The notes beneath the pieces were generated by a model that did not search any database, had not been told where the DNA came from, and saw nothing but the letters and a program-made list of their open reading frames with translations. A DNA stretch of 64,000 bases from Micrasema longulum (lineage: Eukaryota > Arthropoda > Insecta > Trichoptera > Brachycentridae): the NCBI GenBank assembly GCA_022494885.1, contig JAGVSM010002822.1, positions 372,001 through 436,000 of the forward strand. Reading direction: 5' to 3'. Below, piece after piece: positions 58,201 to 64,000 of the stretch. The stretch's first letter is position 1, and each line of letters starts with the position of its first letter. The position numbers and the translations under genes are program-made.

Positions 58201-60320
58201 GATTCTGTTTTACACACATAACTTGTATTCTTCATCTGTCTGGAAAAATAATATGAAGATTTAGAAAAAAACATGCATGAAACGTTCATCTGAAAACAAA
58301 ATATTTGATTTACTTGCAAATTATGGTATTTTTAACTAAATAAATGTTTTAAAAAGCTTTAGGGCCACCAATTAAGTTCTCCAGTGGTTTATCTATACAT
58401 TTGGTATGATTTAATTCCCTATTAAAGTTCGGCCGTTTGCATTTTAAAATAATCGAACTTCCATTTATAAATGAAAGTATAAAGACATTGCAACTTGTAT
58501 AGGGCGTAACGTAGAGGAATAAAGTGTAAAATGTCCATTAATATGCAAATTTCATTTGGTGCGCTTCGCAATAGCTTTTAATTCAGAATTTTTACCCACG
58601 AGGCGTTTGAATTACTAATAAATATTGAACTTTTATTCGGATTTCAGCTGAAAATTTTAAAAAATCCCGGAAGGCTTTGCACGTACGTTTTCAGACATAA
58701 TTAAAATATCTTACGAACCAATTAATAAAAACACGAACGAATGATTTAAGCAACGACAAATTATTTAATTATTTCCTAACAAATGTAATAAATTTCACTG
58801 TTAAAACAATATGCAGAACGATAATAGTTTATTAAACATACTTATAATATTATTTTCTACTGCAGTGACACACTCAAGGTGAGCATGGGGGGGGGGGGAC
58901 GTAACCCCTCTCGAAATTTAAAAAGCATTTAATGAATATCAAATTAAAAATAATACTTCACCTTTATAAAGGATTATTAATTTTTCCCATTAAACATGTT
59001 ATTTTTTTTTCCGATTTTAATATGAACATTGGCAATATGGCGGTGAACATGTAAAACATAAAAATCGATATTATTTATTATTGTTTGTGCTTGTAAAACA
59101 TTATTTAAAATCGTAATTTCTTAAATATTCAAGTACCTCCTTAGCCTTCGTGTGAATATGATGTCACATAAGTCTACATACTTGTAGAATACTTAACTTG
59201 ATGTATCTCGCTCATTTTTTCAAATAATAATAATAGTTATCATATTTTTTAACAAGAAATAACAATTTATTTGTTTACTACATACACACTTAGGAAATAG
59301 ATTTCTCTGGATCATGTCTAGTCTGCCTAACTAGGTACAACCTGTTTTAAGGCATATTTTTTTATTCAAAATAAACAATTACATGCCTACCTACTAGTTA
59401 ATTTATTATACGGTTTTACAGTACTAATTTGTACCATTTATTATTCATGAATGTTTTTGAGTAAATTTTTCGATTTTTCTCTACCTAACCCTAGCAACAT
59501 TTTTTTTATCAATTTATTTAATTGAATCCGGGTCAATGTATGGGTAACATATTGGATATTTTTGGTCCAGAAACCTGAAATTTAATTGCCTGAATTTAGA
59601 GTTTGTGGTAGACCCCATGACCCATCCTTTAGTTTGACTTCTGGTAGTGTGGAAGTGTTCTTTTTGGGATTTGGTTTAATAATTTGCTTTCACAAACAAT
59701 ATATTTATTAATTACATAATTGCCTTGCATCTAAGACGAATTTCTCAAATAACTTGACTCTGGGGTACCTGAAGGGTTTTTTAAAAAAATATTTTTATTA
59801 TTGATTTTTGAGCAAATTCGAGAGGTTTTAATATTGATTTATTAATGGCTCCCCATCCTATTATGCCATAAGTTATAATTGAGTTACATAAAATAAAATA
59901 CAGTTGTTTGAGTTTAATAAGGGATAATGTCTTACGTATTGACTTGAAGATATGAGAAAGATATGAGTCACGTTTTGCTAAAAATGGCGTAAATTATATG
60001 AATATATTTACAAATTATAGAAAATAGATTATTCATCAAAACCATATATGTGTTATTTTTTTGTTTTTAAATATATTACTTTAAAATATGTCGACCTTTG
60101 TTAAATAGAACACGACGTTACAGCACAATCTTAAGAGGGATTTTTTAGCACAGTATTAATATACTCTTAATAGAGTGAAAGGATAAAAAAAACAGTAAAG
60201 AATAATGATTGTACCTACCGTAAACTTGTGTGATAGGATCCTTGATGCCCTTGTCATGTATTATGTCATAAAAGTCATCATCAGTCTTTACGCTCCCTTC
60301 CATTCTGCCACGACCAGCCC
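27739..60320 (-). CDS. 3' part of an unrecognised gene with a ~32-kb intron (two exons seen)
   Basis: Two exon-like segments match in phase: 60219-60320 ends with G before GTAGGT, and 27739-28214 starts with AT after TTTCAG, giving ...DPITQVY-D-LGLAFDDDTPHH. The readable 190-odd residues are polar: an acidic KTDDDFYDIIHDKGIKD segment, a His-rich tract (HHIHSHHHHKHH at 28117-28152), VKPSWDFTIDEGRERWPTFE, and a basic tail ending APDVRPKK. I do not recognise the family and see no membrane segment or catalytic motif. The 5' end lies beyond 64000 or was missed. Skipped exons inside the intron cannot be excluded. The intron holds dozens of transposon fragments. Confidence 0.5.
28220..29425. other. 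Start of putative giant intron, nothing recognised
   Basis: AT-rich sequence between the terminal exon and the minisatellite. No repeat or exon-like segment found. Confidence 0.4.
29431..29695. repeat. 40-bp minisatellite, ~6.6 units
   Basis: Units start at 29431, 29471, 29511, 29551, 29591, 29631 and 29671 with no length change. Each begins CAAATTAGTCAATAATGTAT and ends TCATTATTTTACAA. Units 1 and 2 are nearly identical; the later ones drift, and the last is partial. Confidence 0.93.
30265..30655 (+). repeat. Modular repeat, A module partly duplicated in tandem
   Basis: 30274-30365 holds one partial unit (CAACTAATGGAAGAGTTGAG, GTTACACAGTGTGTAAA) and 30400-30650 a fuller one (TTGCCTAGTAGGTGATT, GGTTTCAGCTCCTTTACTTC, AATGACAGGTCATAAGCCCT, CTTCTCTGTTG). 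ORFs here are chance frames of the repeat. Confidence 0.75.
30660..32010. other. Nothing recognised
   Basis: Contains a short GC-rich spot GGGGCCGCGGCCGTTGCCG near 30714 and a CTCCCCCCC run near 30840. No gene or repeat with a partner in the window. Confidence 0.4.
32018..32604 (+). mobile_element. LINE C-terminus and 3' UTR (copy of the 63-kb element)
   Basis: Translation around 32100-32345 gives SPVYLRELIQPLSKHGL, RTLLIPCHRSYFLASSFTVV, ARLWNNLPSEVRDAPSLF and FRSRLKCHY, the ORF2 end of a jockey/CR1-like LINE. The 3' UTR has AAGGCAATATGCCCACCC and ends in (AAATA)n at 32590-32604. An inverse copy lies at 62852-63527. Confidence 0.85.
32710..32737. repeat. Near-empty relic of the P-like element (abutting termini)
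   Basis: TAGAATTAAGA is followed at once by GACTATTCTTAATTCTTTG, so a left terminus and a right terminus of the 26.5/46.5-kb element lie back to back with almost no interior. It may be an extreme internal deletion or an excision product. Confidence 0.6.
33225..33692 (-). mobile_element. LINE 3' end (minus strand)
   Basis: Minus-strand frame: TTFGQRGLAYYSVKVYNLLP then LSIRQLVS, a stop, and EVGCARIDEWIKP, typical of the ORF2 C-terminus. The 3' UTR toward 33225 includes CCTCGGCACGGGACACC, a motif also found near 12198 and, altered, at 18505. Confidence 0.7.
33765..34535 (+). mobile_element. LINE C-terminus and long AT-rich 3' UTR, copy 1
   Basis: Starts with VVPKFKSKYGQRTLDYIVPE, then FNLLPLDMKTCHNK and RKWLVDGTFLF plus stop near 33940. 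The UTR ends with TTTTATTGAATAAAGACTAT before a T run. It lies head to head with the minus LINE end at 33225-33692. A second copy starts at 38695. Confidence 0.75.
35030..35130 (+). repeat. Dispersed repeat, copy 2 of 4
   Basis: CGGGAAATCGGATACAAAAA, TGTTTTCTTAGTCGCGG and TAAAAATTAAAGCATTAAAT match 8380-8470 and, inverted, 45690-45815 and 47505-47575. Confidence 0.6.
35658..35932 (-). repeat. tRNA-derived SINE, family 1, full length
   Basis: On the minus strand the head reads GGCCTCGTGGTGTAGTGGTC (A box), B box CGGGTTTGATTCCCGAC near 35865, body GGACTGGCACCTGAAGCGTA, and the end is a (GAT)n tail at 35660-35680. Confidence 0.85.
35935..38690. other. Mostly unrecognised intronic DNA
   Basis: A hAT-like CAGAGGCTCCCAG end near 35991 and an inverse CACTTACTTTGTGGTTATTT stretch near 36167 that also flanks the fold-back at 13432-13470. 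The rest has no visible feature. Confidence 0.4.
38695..39310 (+). mobile_element. LINE 3' end, copy 2
   Basis: Aligns with 33890-34535: AGGTAAGTGGTAAGTAGACA, AACGTTCCTATACTGATTTA, TCTTATTTTATTTACATTTT and the TACTTTGTTTTCTTTTTATA end. More decayed than copy 1. Confidence 0.65.
39365..39533 (-). repeat. tRNA-Glu-like SINE, family 2
   Basis: Minus-strand head GGCCTCCGTGGTGTAGTGGT, anticodon-loop-like TTGACTCACG, B box CCGGGTTCGATTCCCGG, then body AAGCCTGGGTGTTCTGTG. The acceptor ends do not pair and a body follows, so it is a SINE and not a tRNA gene. Confidence 0.8.
39566..39770 (-). repeat. Modular repeat, A module scrap (inverse)
   Basis: TATTACAACCGAGATGAAGA with AGAGAAGGTAATATAAAAGT, then ATCTGTTGATACCAGAGAAGC; inverse of the A-module end and middle. 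It precedes the forward copy at 39790, so the pair forms an imperfect inverted repeat. Confidence 0.6.
39790..40070 (+). repeat. Modular repeat, A module, near complete
   Basis: Starts GGCGTTGCCTAGTATGTAGG, passes GATGAATCTCACCCGCATAA, GGTGAATGTTACACAGTGTG, CAGCCATTAACAGGTCATAA, and ends ATTTATGTTGTAATATGTTAA. Confidence 0.8.
40071..40449. repeat. Fold-back element made of two inverted B modules
   Basis: Left arm 40071-40150 (AATCCAGTCCTTGTCTACAA, CAAACTCAAAATATTG) is the inverse of right arm 40365-40449 (AATATTTTGAGTTTGTCC, TTGTAGACAAGAACTGGATT), both ended by TTAATATAAACAG / CTGTTTATATTAA. About 215 bp of unrelated AT-rich DNA lies between. It directly abuts A modules on each side. Confidence 0.75.
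40450..40682 (+). repeat. Modular repeat, A module
   Basis: Begins with a doubled AACATAAATAAAGGTATCAG / CATAAATAAAGGTTTCAG start, then follows the family closely to CATCTCTGTTGTAATATG TTAA at 40682. Confidence 0.8.
41440..41600 (+). pseudogene. mariner transposase N-terminal (HTH) remnant
   Basis: Reads FEHFRNHLLFAFNRGNKTTT then AARDICAVYGEDSLN. This matches the N-terminal helix-turn-helix of cecropia/mellifera-type mariner transposases (FEFNRG..AAR.ICAVYGE). After the first 50 residues similarity is lost and no DDD catalytic motif is seen, so it is a dead fragment. Confidence 0.75.
41640..43140. other. Nothing firm; one transposon-like end
   Basis: 42480-42600 contains AAATCGGTTAAGCCGTTTA, a phrase often found at insect transposon 3' ends, but no partner or ORF. 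The 105-codon frame at 41701 shows no similarity I recognise. Confidence 0.35.
43141..43345. repeat. Modular repeat: A-module 3' half (+) joined to B module (-)
   Basis: 43141-43262 carries GTTACACAGTGTGTAAAGTG to CTGTCATATGTTAA, followed at once by inverse B (AACAGCTCCCCAGGGAGTTG, AAATTTGGACAAACTC) to 43345. The same A-B(-) junction occurs at 40070/40071. Confidence 0.75.
43392..43655 (+). repeat. Modular repeat, A module, near complete
   Basis: GCGTTACCTAGTATGAAGG through AATTCAATTAGATGAATCTC, CAACAGATGAAAGAATTGCA, AATAACAGGCCATAAGCCCT, to TCATCTCTGTTGTTATATG. Third nearly full unit within 4 kb. Confidence 0.8.
43670..43975 (+). mobile_element. LINE 3' end
   Basis: A frame with NMPLNLFKSKLRLIL near 43675 resembles the last residues of jockey-like ORF2 proteins (SxxxFKxxLKxxL). 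A stop-rich UTR follows, with CTTTATTTCTGTAAAATAAA and a (TA)n tail near 43960-43975. Confidence 0.5.
44850..45150 (+). mobile_element. LINE ORF2 C-terminal fragment
   Basis: The open frame at 44867-45118 reads FPSFQLFQEAKLLDLRQIYC then IKYIF and, at its end, NCKTRLAQRHVCIGPNF. This is the usual jockey/CR1 C-terminal layout (helix, then KT..AQRS..Y.G.K..N). Short and inactive. Confidence 0.6.
45690..45815 (-). repeat. Dispersed repeat, copy 3 of 4
   Basis: Inverse orientation: ATTAAATGCTTTAATTCTTA, CCGCGTGCAAGAAAACC and TTTAATATCCAAATTCCC mirror the copies at 8380 and 35030. Confidence 0.6.
45885..46045 (-). repeat. Dispersed fold-back repeat, copy 2
   Basis: Inverted ends ATTCTGTGAGTAAAGTAGAA and GGTTATAATTTACTCACAGA, and TGCATTTTTCATCCGC at the outer edge. 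The inner CAGGATTTTTACCTGAGAGG relates to 5920-5950. Class unknown. Confidence 0.6.
46473..47233 (+). mobile_element. Non-autonomous P-like element with THAP start, copy 2
   Basis: 761 bp flanked by perfect 17-bp inverted termini TAGAATTAAGAATAGTC / GACTATTCTTAATTCTA. It aligns with 26500-27293 throughout. A THAP-like ORF starts at 46599. No catalytic transposase region remains, so it would need a partner in trans. Confidence 0.85.
46599..46718 (+). pseudogene. THAP-domain start in element copy 2
   Basis: 39 codons: MPCCVLLKCRNTARISKK, then QYALTFHVKLANECVCNK and a stop. The MPxxC-x2-4-C start and TFH spacing are THAP-like. The same start in both copies, with different later bases, suggests descent from one coding exon. 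Confidence 0.7.
47505..47575 (-). repeat. Dispersed repeat, copy 4 of 4
   Basis: AAATGCTCTAATTTTTACCG, CGTGTAAAAAAACATTTTTC and ATATCCAATTTCCCGTAGC are the inverse of 8380-8470; a further AACTTCTTGG edge follows. Confidence 0.6.
47580..48580. other. Nothing recognised
   Basis: AT-rich intronic sequence with no ORF, repeat partner or structured RNA that I can see. Confidence 0.4.
48585..48650 (-). repeat. Modular repeat, A module 5' scrap (inverse)
   Basis: GAACTGAAACCTATACTGAT, GGTGAGATTCATCTGACTGA and TGTGCTAAGCAACCC match the inverse of the A-module start. Confidence 0.6.
49205..49395 (-). repeat. tRNA-derived SINE, family 1, degenerate
   Basis: Body parts ATATGGAACTGCATTGGT, ATGCAACGTATTTCGAGC and TTTTAATGTAAGGTGGTCAG, with a decayed head near 49350-49395. 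Confidence 0.65.
49540..50086 (+). mobile_element. LINE 3' end, 5'-truncated copy of the 57-kb element
   Basis: Open from 49653: NAVEMRTLRRMCGKSMYDRV, SLRWFGHVERMDDERMVKQV, RGRPRKTWHDQINQNLKSGH, RACMTRCMNVEEARMYAR and PTPTGKWRDG, ending in a (TAG)n tail at 50065-50086. The longest intact piece of this family here, well over 90% like 57045-57582 by eye. One TGA lies near 49623. Confidence 0.88.
50705..51110 (+). mobile_element. LINE RT thumb/C-terminal fragment
   Basis: SYKLLKLRHCFTSIRKKNNV, VYYVLCQSHLKYGYFKRIIK and VQKGVI resemble the thumb (LYxALxxSHLxYG...LKRIIKxQKR). Weaker similarity continues to 51110 (LFNCQYFSLEKRW). Confidence 0.65.
51735..52150 (+). mobile_element. LINE RT palm fragment
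   Basis: SKYSYRLFADDLQLYIHFES near 51735-51795 carries the FADD catalytic motif. After a frame shift: FSWIKKHDFRINPIKTQIVL then IGSKKMYS, the standard NPxKTxxxxF strand. Confidence 0.75.
52300..52640 (+). mobile_element. LINE endonuclease fragment
   Basis: Frames with VAGDININIL, TNLLMLYGF, LINAPTRVTHEAEICINHIF and LRTSITDYDTT match the C-terminal half of an APE-type endonuclease (GDxNID, INxPTRVT, SDH-like end). It lies 3' of an RT piece, opposite to the order inside one LINE, so it belongs to another copy. A LINE-like tail with CTGAACTGAATAAAGC ends near 52920. Confidence 0.7.
53430..53825 (-). mobile_element. LINE C-terminus and 3' UTR (same family as 32/63 kb)
   Basis: Minus-strand TARL-stop-NHLPSTIKDVTTLSLF then KSRLKKHLISLT near 53700-53805. 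The UTR includes GGAAGAAATTGCCATTTGGC near 53490-53510, related to the GGCAATATGCCC motif of the other copies. Confidence 0.7.
54060..54345 (+). mobile_element. LINE ORF2 C-terminal fragment
   Basis: The frame at 54095-54334 includes THNTRLKTKGSLFVPRITNY then FGERTLNCVVPRFFNDLP. This is a clear C-terminal LINE segment; stop near 54332. The minus-strand ORFs here are shadows. Confidence 0.78.
54350..55790. other. LINE-like 3' tail, then nothing recognised
   Basis: 54350-54580 is probably the 3' UTR of the LINE C-terminus at 54060. 54580-55790 has no supported feature. Confidence 0.4.
55795..57582 (+). mobile_element. Longest LINE copy in the window: RT through 3' tail
   Basis: Reads KSALKRMKNGKSVGYDNVAV, then LYKGKRSRVEYGNYREINLL, TFVDLQISYDKVDRIKLWGV, LKGVKQEYVMSPWLFYLYI, the catalytic LLYADDAVLLA near 56735, RRMCGKSMYNRVKNDEIRRE, SLRWFGHVKRMDDK and PIPTGKWRDG, with (TAG)n at 57561-57582. 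Stops at 56113, 56395, 56728 and 57348, and shifts near 56730 and 57350, make it inactive. The YADD motif and (TAG)n tail separate it from the FADD-type LINEs elsewhere. The endonuclease is missing. Confidence 0.9.
57745..57808 (+). repeat. SINE family 1 head (+)
   Basis: TGGTCAGCGCGTTTGCCTAT, GCCAGAGGTCTTGG and ATTCGATTCCCC are a tRNA-like head without the usual body. It faces an inverse copy at 57955. Confidence 0.65.
57955..58140 (-). repeat. SINE family 1 (-)
   Basis: GGTGATCAGTCTACCGTTTC, AGGTGCCAATCTAGG, then GAAATCGAACCAAGCGCCTC and GCGCCGACCACTAAATAACG. Head and first half of the body. With 57745-57808 it makes inverted SINE heads about 270 bp apart. Confidence 0.75.
58145..59465. 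other. Nothing recognised
   Basis: Has a run of G at 58886-58898 and AT-rich DNA; no gene or repeat partner. Confidence 0.4.
59470..59960 (-). mobile_element. LINE RT thumb/C-terminal fragment (jockey-like)
   Basis: Minus-strand frame: KTLSLIKLKQLYFILCNSII then TYGIIGWGAINKS, LKPLEFAQKSIIKI; after a shift RYPRVKLFEKFVLDAR; then TRSQTKGWVMGSTTNSKFRQ and LNFRFLDQKYP. It follows the jockey-clade C-terminal layout closely. Confidence 0.75.
60219..60320 (-). CDS. Internal exon of the unrecognised gene
   Basis: 102 nt between TTTTTTCAG and GTAGGT. After two bases it reads AGRGRMEGSVKTDDDFYDII then HDKGIKDPITQVY and a phase-1 G. Open, codon-like and flanked by strong splice sites in an otherwise stop-dense region. 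It could instead join another exon than the one at 28214. Confidence 0.62.
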
Positions 60321-61002
60321 CTGAAAAAATATTTTAATAATTGGAATTCATAATTCAAAAGCGGAAATCCAGCGAAAGTTGACATATTCCTATTAAAAAT
60401 ATGATTAAAGGATGCTATTTCTCTTCGTTAGTAATACGACATATCCTAGAATGGAGTTTTTTTGTTCTAGCTGGAGTTTTCCAAAGCAATTTGGTTCAAT
60501 CATTTTTATTCAACTTTTTTCGCCCCTTCGTATTTTTGACGTAACAAAAAATTGTGATAAAATATTCAGTAATAGTCGTTTGATCTAAAAATTAAATAAT
60601 CTTTTTTTTAAATGCAGCAAGTCTGAACTATTGTAATTAAGACAATATGATTATTTAAAAAATTAGGTAGTTTTAAAATAATATTAGGTATTTAAGAGAT
60701 ATCACATGTGTTATTCGTTTTCACATTAACGGTGTTGCATAAGAAACTAACTACATTAATTCTGGGAATAAGAATAAAAAAACTAACTTTATTTCGTAAA
60801 AAATTACAACATTTAAAACCAAATTTTTTTTCTTATTTATTTAGTTGTTTTTAGGACATATATTTTTTTAAAGTTTTGAATTAGAATTTTTGATGTTTAG
60901 TAAAATTTTTCAACGAAAAAAAAAAACTTATTTAAGAAAAGTTAAATCGTGAATTAAAAAAGTTGCATTACACAAAATAAAAATATCATTTACATATTAC
61001 AA

Positions 61003-61345
61003 CAGAGATGGAGAAATTTTTAAGAGATGGAGTAATAAGAAAGTCTAGGCATTCAATGGGCTTATGCCTTGTCATTGGCTGGTTGATGTGATCACTTAAC
61101 ACAAGCTGTAATATTTATCTGAAACCTTTATTGATGCGGGTGAGATTCGTCTGACTAAATTATTTCATCTGCCATACTAGGCAACGCCCATTTAAAAAAA
61201 AAATATGCTTCCTTCTTTGACCAATTGGTTTAATCAAAAATACTTTGAGTTTATCCAACTGTTTAGCTATCTTAATTACTCCCAAGGAGTTGAAATCCAG
61301 TCCTTGTTTGTAAATATTTGGACACACTCAAAATATTGTTGGGAA
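61003..61345 (-). repeat. Modular repeat, A and B modules (inverse)
   Basis: 61003-61196 is inverse A (ATTACAACAGAGATGGAGAA, GTCATTGGCTGGTTGATG, GGTGAGATTCGTCTGACTAA, ATACTAGGCAACGCCC) with an internal deletion. 61285-61345 is B (AAATCCAGTCCTTGTTTG, GGACACACTCAAAATATTG). Confidence 0.75.
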
Positions 61346-61639
61346 AAACTTAATTGTAGTTAAAGATTGTTGTTTTATAATAACTAGATGTAACTGTTAA
61401 AATATTAGAACTTAGTAAAAGTCAGAAATGAAAAAATAAAAAATTTATAAAAATGATATCATTACCTATCCACACGCAGTTGTGCAAAAGACACAGTAAT
61501 CAGCCATGCGCTTCGGTTCTATATAAATTAAGATTAAATTATTTGATTTCTTGCTTTTTAAACTCAGGCATATTACGGGTGATGCATTCAAATTATTAGG
61601 TTTTGCCACTAGTCACTAAAATGTTGAATGATATAAATA

Positions 61640-62370
61640 CATAACAAATTTTATATTTCGCATTCGTCAGAAGTCGGCTTGAACATGCAACTTTAATCTG
61701 GTCCCCATTCTATGAAAATCACCAATATAAAATAGAAAAAGTCCAAAATAAACAAATGAAATGTTTATCATACAGAAATAATTACCAATTCAATAATTAT
61801 AATGAAGCGAGAGTACATTTTAAAATAAACTCCTTGGATAATAGATGACAGATTGCTAACTTAATGTTTATATTTAAGCTTTTAAATGGCATTACTGACT
61901 GCCCCAATTTACTAAGTTTAATAAATTTCCATGTGCCTTTTAAACGTACCCGTCACACCAAATTATTTAACTGTACCGATGTAAACACTTATGCAGCGAA
62001 AAATTCGTGCATTTATAGAAAATGCAACTTATATAATAATATTATTCGAGCCAATGCGAGTGATATCTTCAACTTGAATAATAATAAACTCAAAAGGGAA
62101 ATCAGCGACAGCATGCAGGCATTGTCGCTGTAGGTAAGTAATGATGGGTAAATACAATATTCAATGGTAAATATGTATAAACATTTTACTTATGGTTTTC
62201 CAAATTCTATTCTTGTGTAATATACATTTATTTATGATACATTACGTATATTGATAATTATAAGTTTGAGATCATTTTTAGTCTAGTTTTAAGTCCCTAT
62301 TATTGTATAACCTTATTATTGTATATGACTGTGGACTTCAATAAATAAATAAATAAAAAAAATAAAAAAA
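61640..62370 (+). mobile_element. LINE C-terminus and 3' UTR with (AAATA)n tail
   Basis: FAFVRSRLEHATLIWSPFYE, IEKVQNKQMKCLSYRNNYQF, in-frame TGA near 61847, then MFIFKLLNGITDCPNLLSL to a stop at 62133. The UTR ends in (AATA)n at 62340-62370. It resembles the fragment at 1030-1590. Confidence 0.8.
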
Positions 62371-62851
62371 CTATTGTTTTGTTTTGTTTTATGATAACAC
62401 GAAAAAGCTCATTGCAAACGCTTAATCCTTGGTTTTCTTCCAAACTTTAGGACCCTAATTGTGTAATTTTGTTTTAGCGAACAAAGCTAGGAGTAATTCA
62501 TGGCAGATAATCATTTTAATCGCTAGGGTAACAGTGTACTTCAAACTGCGCGCAAAAACAATAAGGACAACCAATCACCTGGGACAGGGGTCGTTAAAGG
62601 TATTTGGTCATTAACAAATAAGGGTAAAAAGATTACAGACTAAAACTAAGTATGAGCCACTGACGTGCGAGCGTTTTTGTTTCACGTTTTTATTCAAACA
62701 ATATTGTACTTGGGTCATTATTCAGTGATAATAATGACCCAAGTCCTAAAATCGATGCAGAAATATGTCTGAATATATTTGCCATCTGCACAACGAACGG
62801 AAAAAATCCTAAAAATATTTAGGTGGCCTTTAAAGCAAAAATGTTAAAATG

Positions 62852-63527
62852 TTTATTTTATTTATTTATTTAACACTTTATATACATATACAATATATAT
62901 ACATATAAGAGCAGGCATATTGCCTTAGGGCAATTTCTTCCTACCTACCCAAACCGTTCAGTTTGAGAAAATTACAAATACATGGACATTTTGAATCTTA
63001 CAATTTTATACACAAATTAAAAACAAAGATTGACAAAATAAAAATATATAAAAATAACACTATACTATGAAGAGAGGAGAGGGGATGGGAAGAAAAGAAT
63101 AAGAATAAAGGAACAATTTAAATATTAAGATAGTGACATTTCAATCTTGACCTAAATGTAAATAAAGAAGGGGCGTCTCTAACTTCAGAGGGGAGATTAT
63201 TCCACAATCGAGCGGCTACTACTGTGAAAGAGGAGGCAATAAAATTAGAGCGGTGACAGGGTATTAAAAGGGTTCTCTCGTAACATGAACGAAGAGTTAG
63301 TCCGTGTTGTGAAAGAGGTTGGATGAGCTCTCTAAGATAAACAGGCGAAGTGAGATTATTTAAGATTTTGTGAAGAAGTGATAGAATGTGAATGTTTCTT
63401 TTTTGCCTGATACTGAGCAAGTGTAGTTATATATTTATATTAAAGAAGGTAAAAACATGAACAGAAAATATAAAAGGAAAAATAAGTTGCGTGCAATACT
63501 CGGTTATGTGGTCAAATTTTCGAAGAT
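62852..63527 (-). mobile_element. LINE C-terminus and 3' UTR (inverse copy of 32018-32604)
   Basis: Minus frame at 63118-63420: NLTSPVYLRELIQPLSQHGL, TLLIPCHRSNFIASSFTVVA, RLWNNLPSEVRDAPSLFTF and RSRLKCHYLNI. The UTR has GGCAATATGCCTGCTC and a (AAATA)n end at 62852-62872. Open frame, better preserved than the 32-kb copy. Confidence 0.87.
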
Positions 63528-63629
63528 CAAAGATATAACGTATACAAATATTCTGCAATCGTTCTACATACTATTTTCCTAAACTCAAATTTAAGAAACG
63601 ATAGTGACAAAGTGATCATTATCATAAAC

Positions 63630-63890
63630 ATCATCATCATTCCCCTTTGCATCAAATGGTTCATCGGGCACTGCATTTAAAAACCAAATGCAGCGTACTT
63701 TGATCATCTTTTACATAAAGGTGAGGTGATCTGTCTTACGCTACAGGTGCCAGTAAAGAAACTATCAAATATTGCATTGAAACCAGCCTTTTAAATCAAT
63801 ATTTCATTTCTACTCTGCCAGAAATCGAACCCAGGACCTCAAGAATGGAAAGCGAATGCGCCAGCCACTTCACAACGAGGCGGACTTATC
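63630..63890 (-). repeat. tRNA-derived SINE, family 1, full length
   Basis: (GAT)n tail at 63630-63643, body TGCAGCGTACTTTGATCATC and TTACGCTACAGGTGCCAGTA, B box inverse GAAATCGAACCCAGGACC near 63820, head to GCCAGCCACTTCACAACGAG at 63885. Confidence 0.83.
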
Positions 63891-64000
63891 TCCAGTCGAT
63901 TTTCGAAAACATAAATTTATACTACTATGCTATTGATATTTCTGAAAATATTTCAAACTAGATGGCTCAAGTGAGTGAACTTTTAATAATTGTGCATTTG

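Overview
This is a strongly AT-rich piece of a eukaryotic nuclear genome, almost certainly from an arthropod and probably an insect. The reasons are spliced genes with GT-AG introns, many decayed jockey/CR1-like LINE fragments, tRNA-derived SINEs, mariner, Helitron, hAT-like and P-like remnants, and fold-back MITEs. I see no bacterial features, operons, CRISPR, rRNA or intact tRNA genes. The order of insect cannot be decided from the sequence alone.

Three host genes can be supported, all on the minus strand. (1) A complete 11-exon WDR13 orthologue (WD40-repeat protein) occupies 3869-14187. Every splice junction is GT-AG, the phases agree, and the exons sum to 1302 nt (433 residues). (2) A 4-exon gene at 17723-20223 encodes a 276-residue Myb/SANT-like (zeste-type) DNA-binding protein with a proline-rich linker and a C-terminal coiled coil. 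(3) The 3' end of a gene I do not recognise has a 476-nt terminal exon at 27739-28214. Its best phase-matched upstream exon is at 60219-60320, which implies an intron of about 32 kb; its 5' part lies beyond the window.

The rest is a graveyard of mobile DNA. 1-3350 holds three LINE fragments and a hAT-type end. WDR13 introns carry four kinds of fold-back elements and SINE pieces. 15.7-16.3 kb is a broken Helitron Rep segment. 18.9-25 kb has SINEs and CR1-like LINE C-termini. The putative 32-kb intron (28.2-60.2 kb) holds two copies of a P-like element with a THAP start (one just downstream of gene 3, one in the intron), a 40-bp minisatellite, a cluster of a modular unclassified repeat (39.5-43.7 kb), a mariner remnant, many LINE 3' ends and an inverted SINE pair. 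60.3-64 kb has more LINE 3' ends and a SINE.

No intact autonomous transposon and no virus-derived gene was found. The most distinctive items are the paired THAP-bearing short elements with 17-bp inverted termini plus a nearly fully deleted relic, the fold-back elements inside WDR13, the modular repeat family, and the giant-intron gene of unknown identity. I did not find a convincing new biological system.
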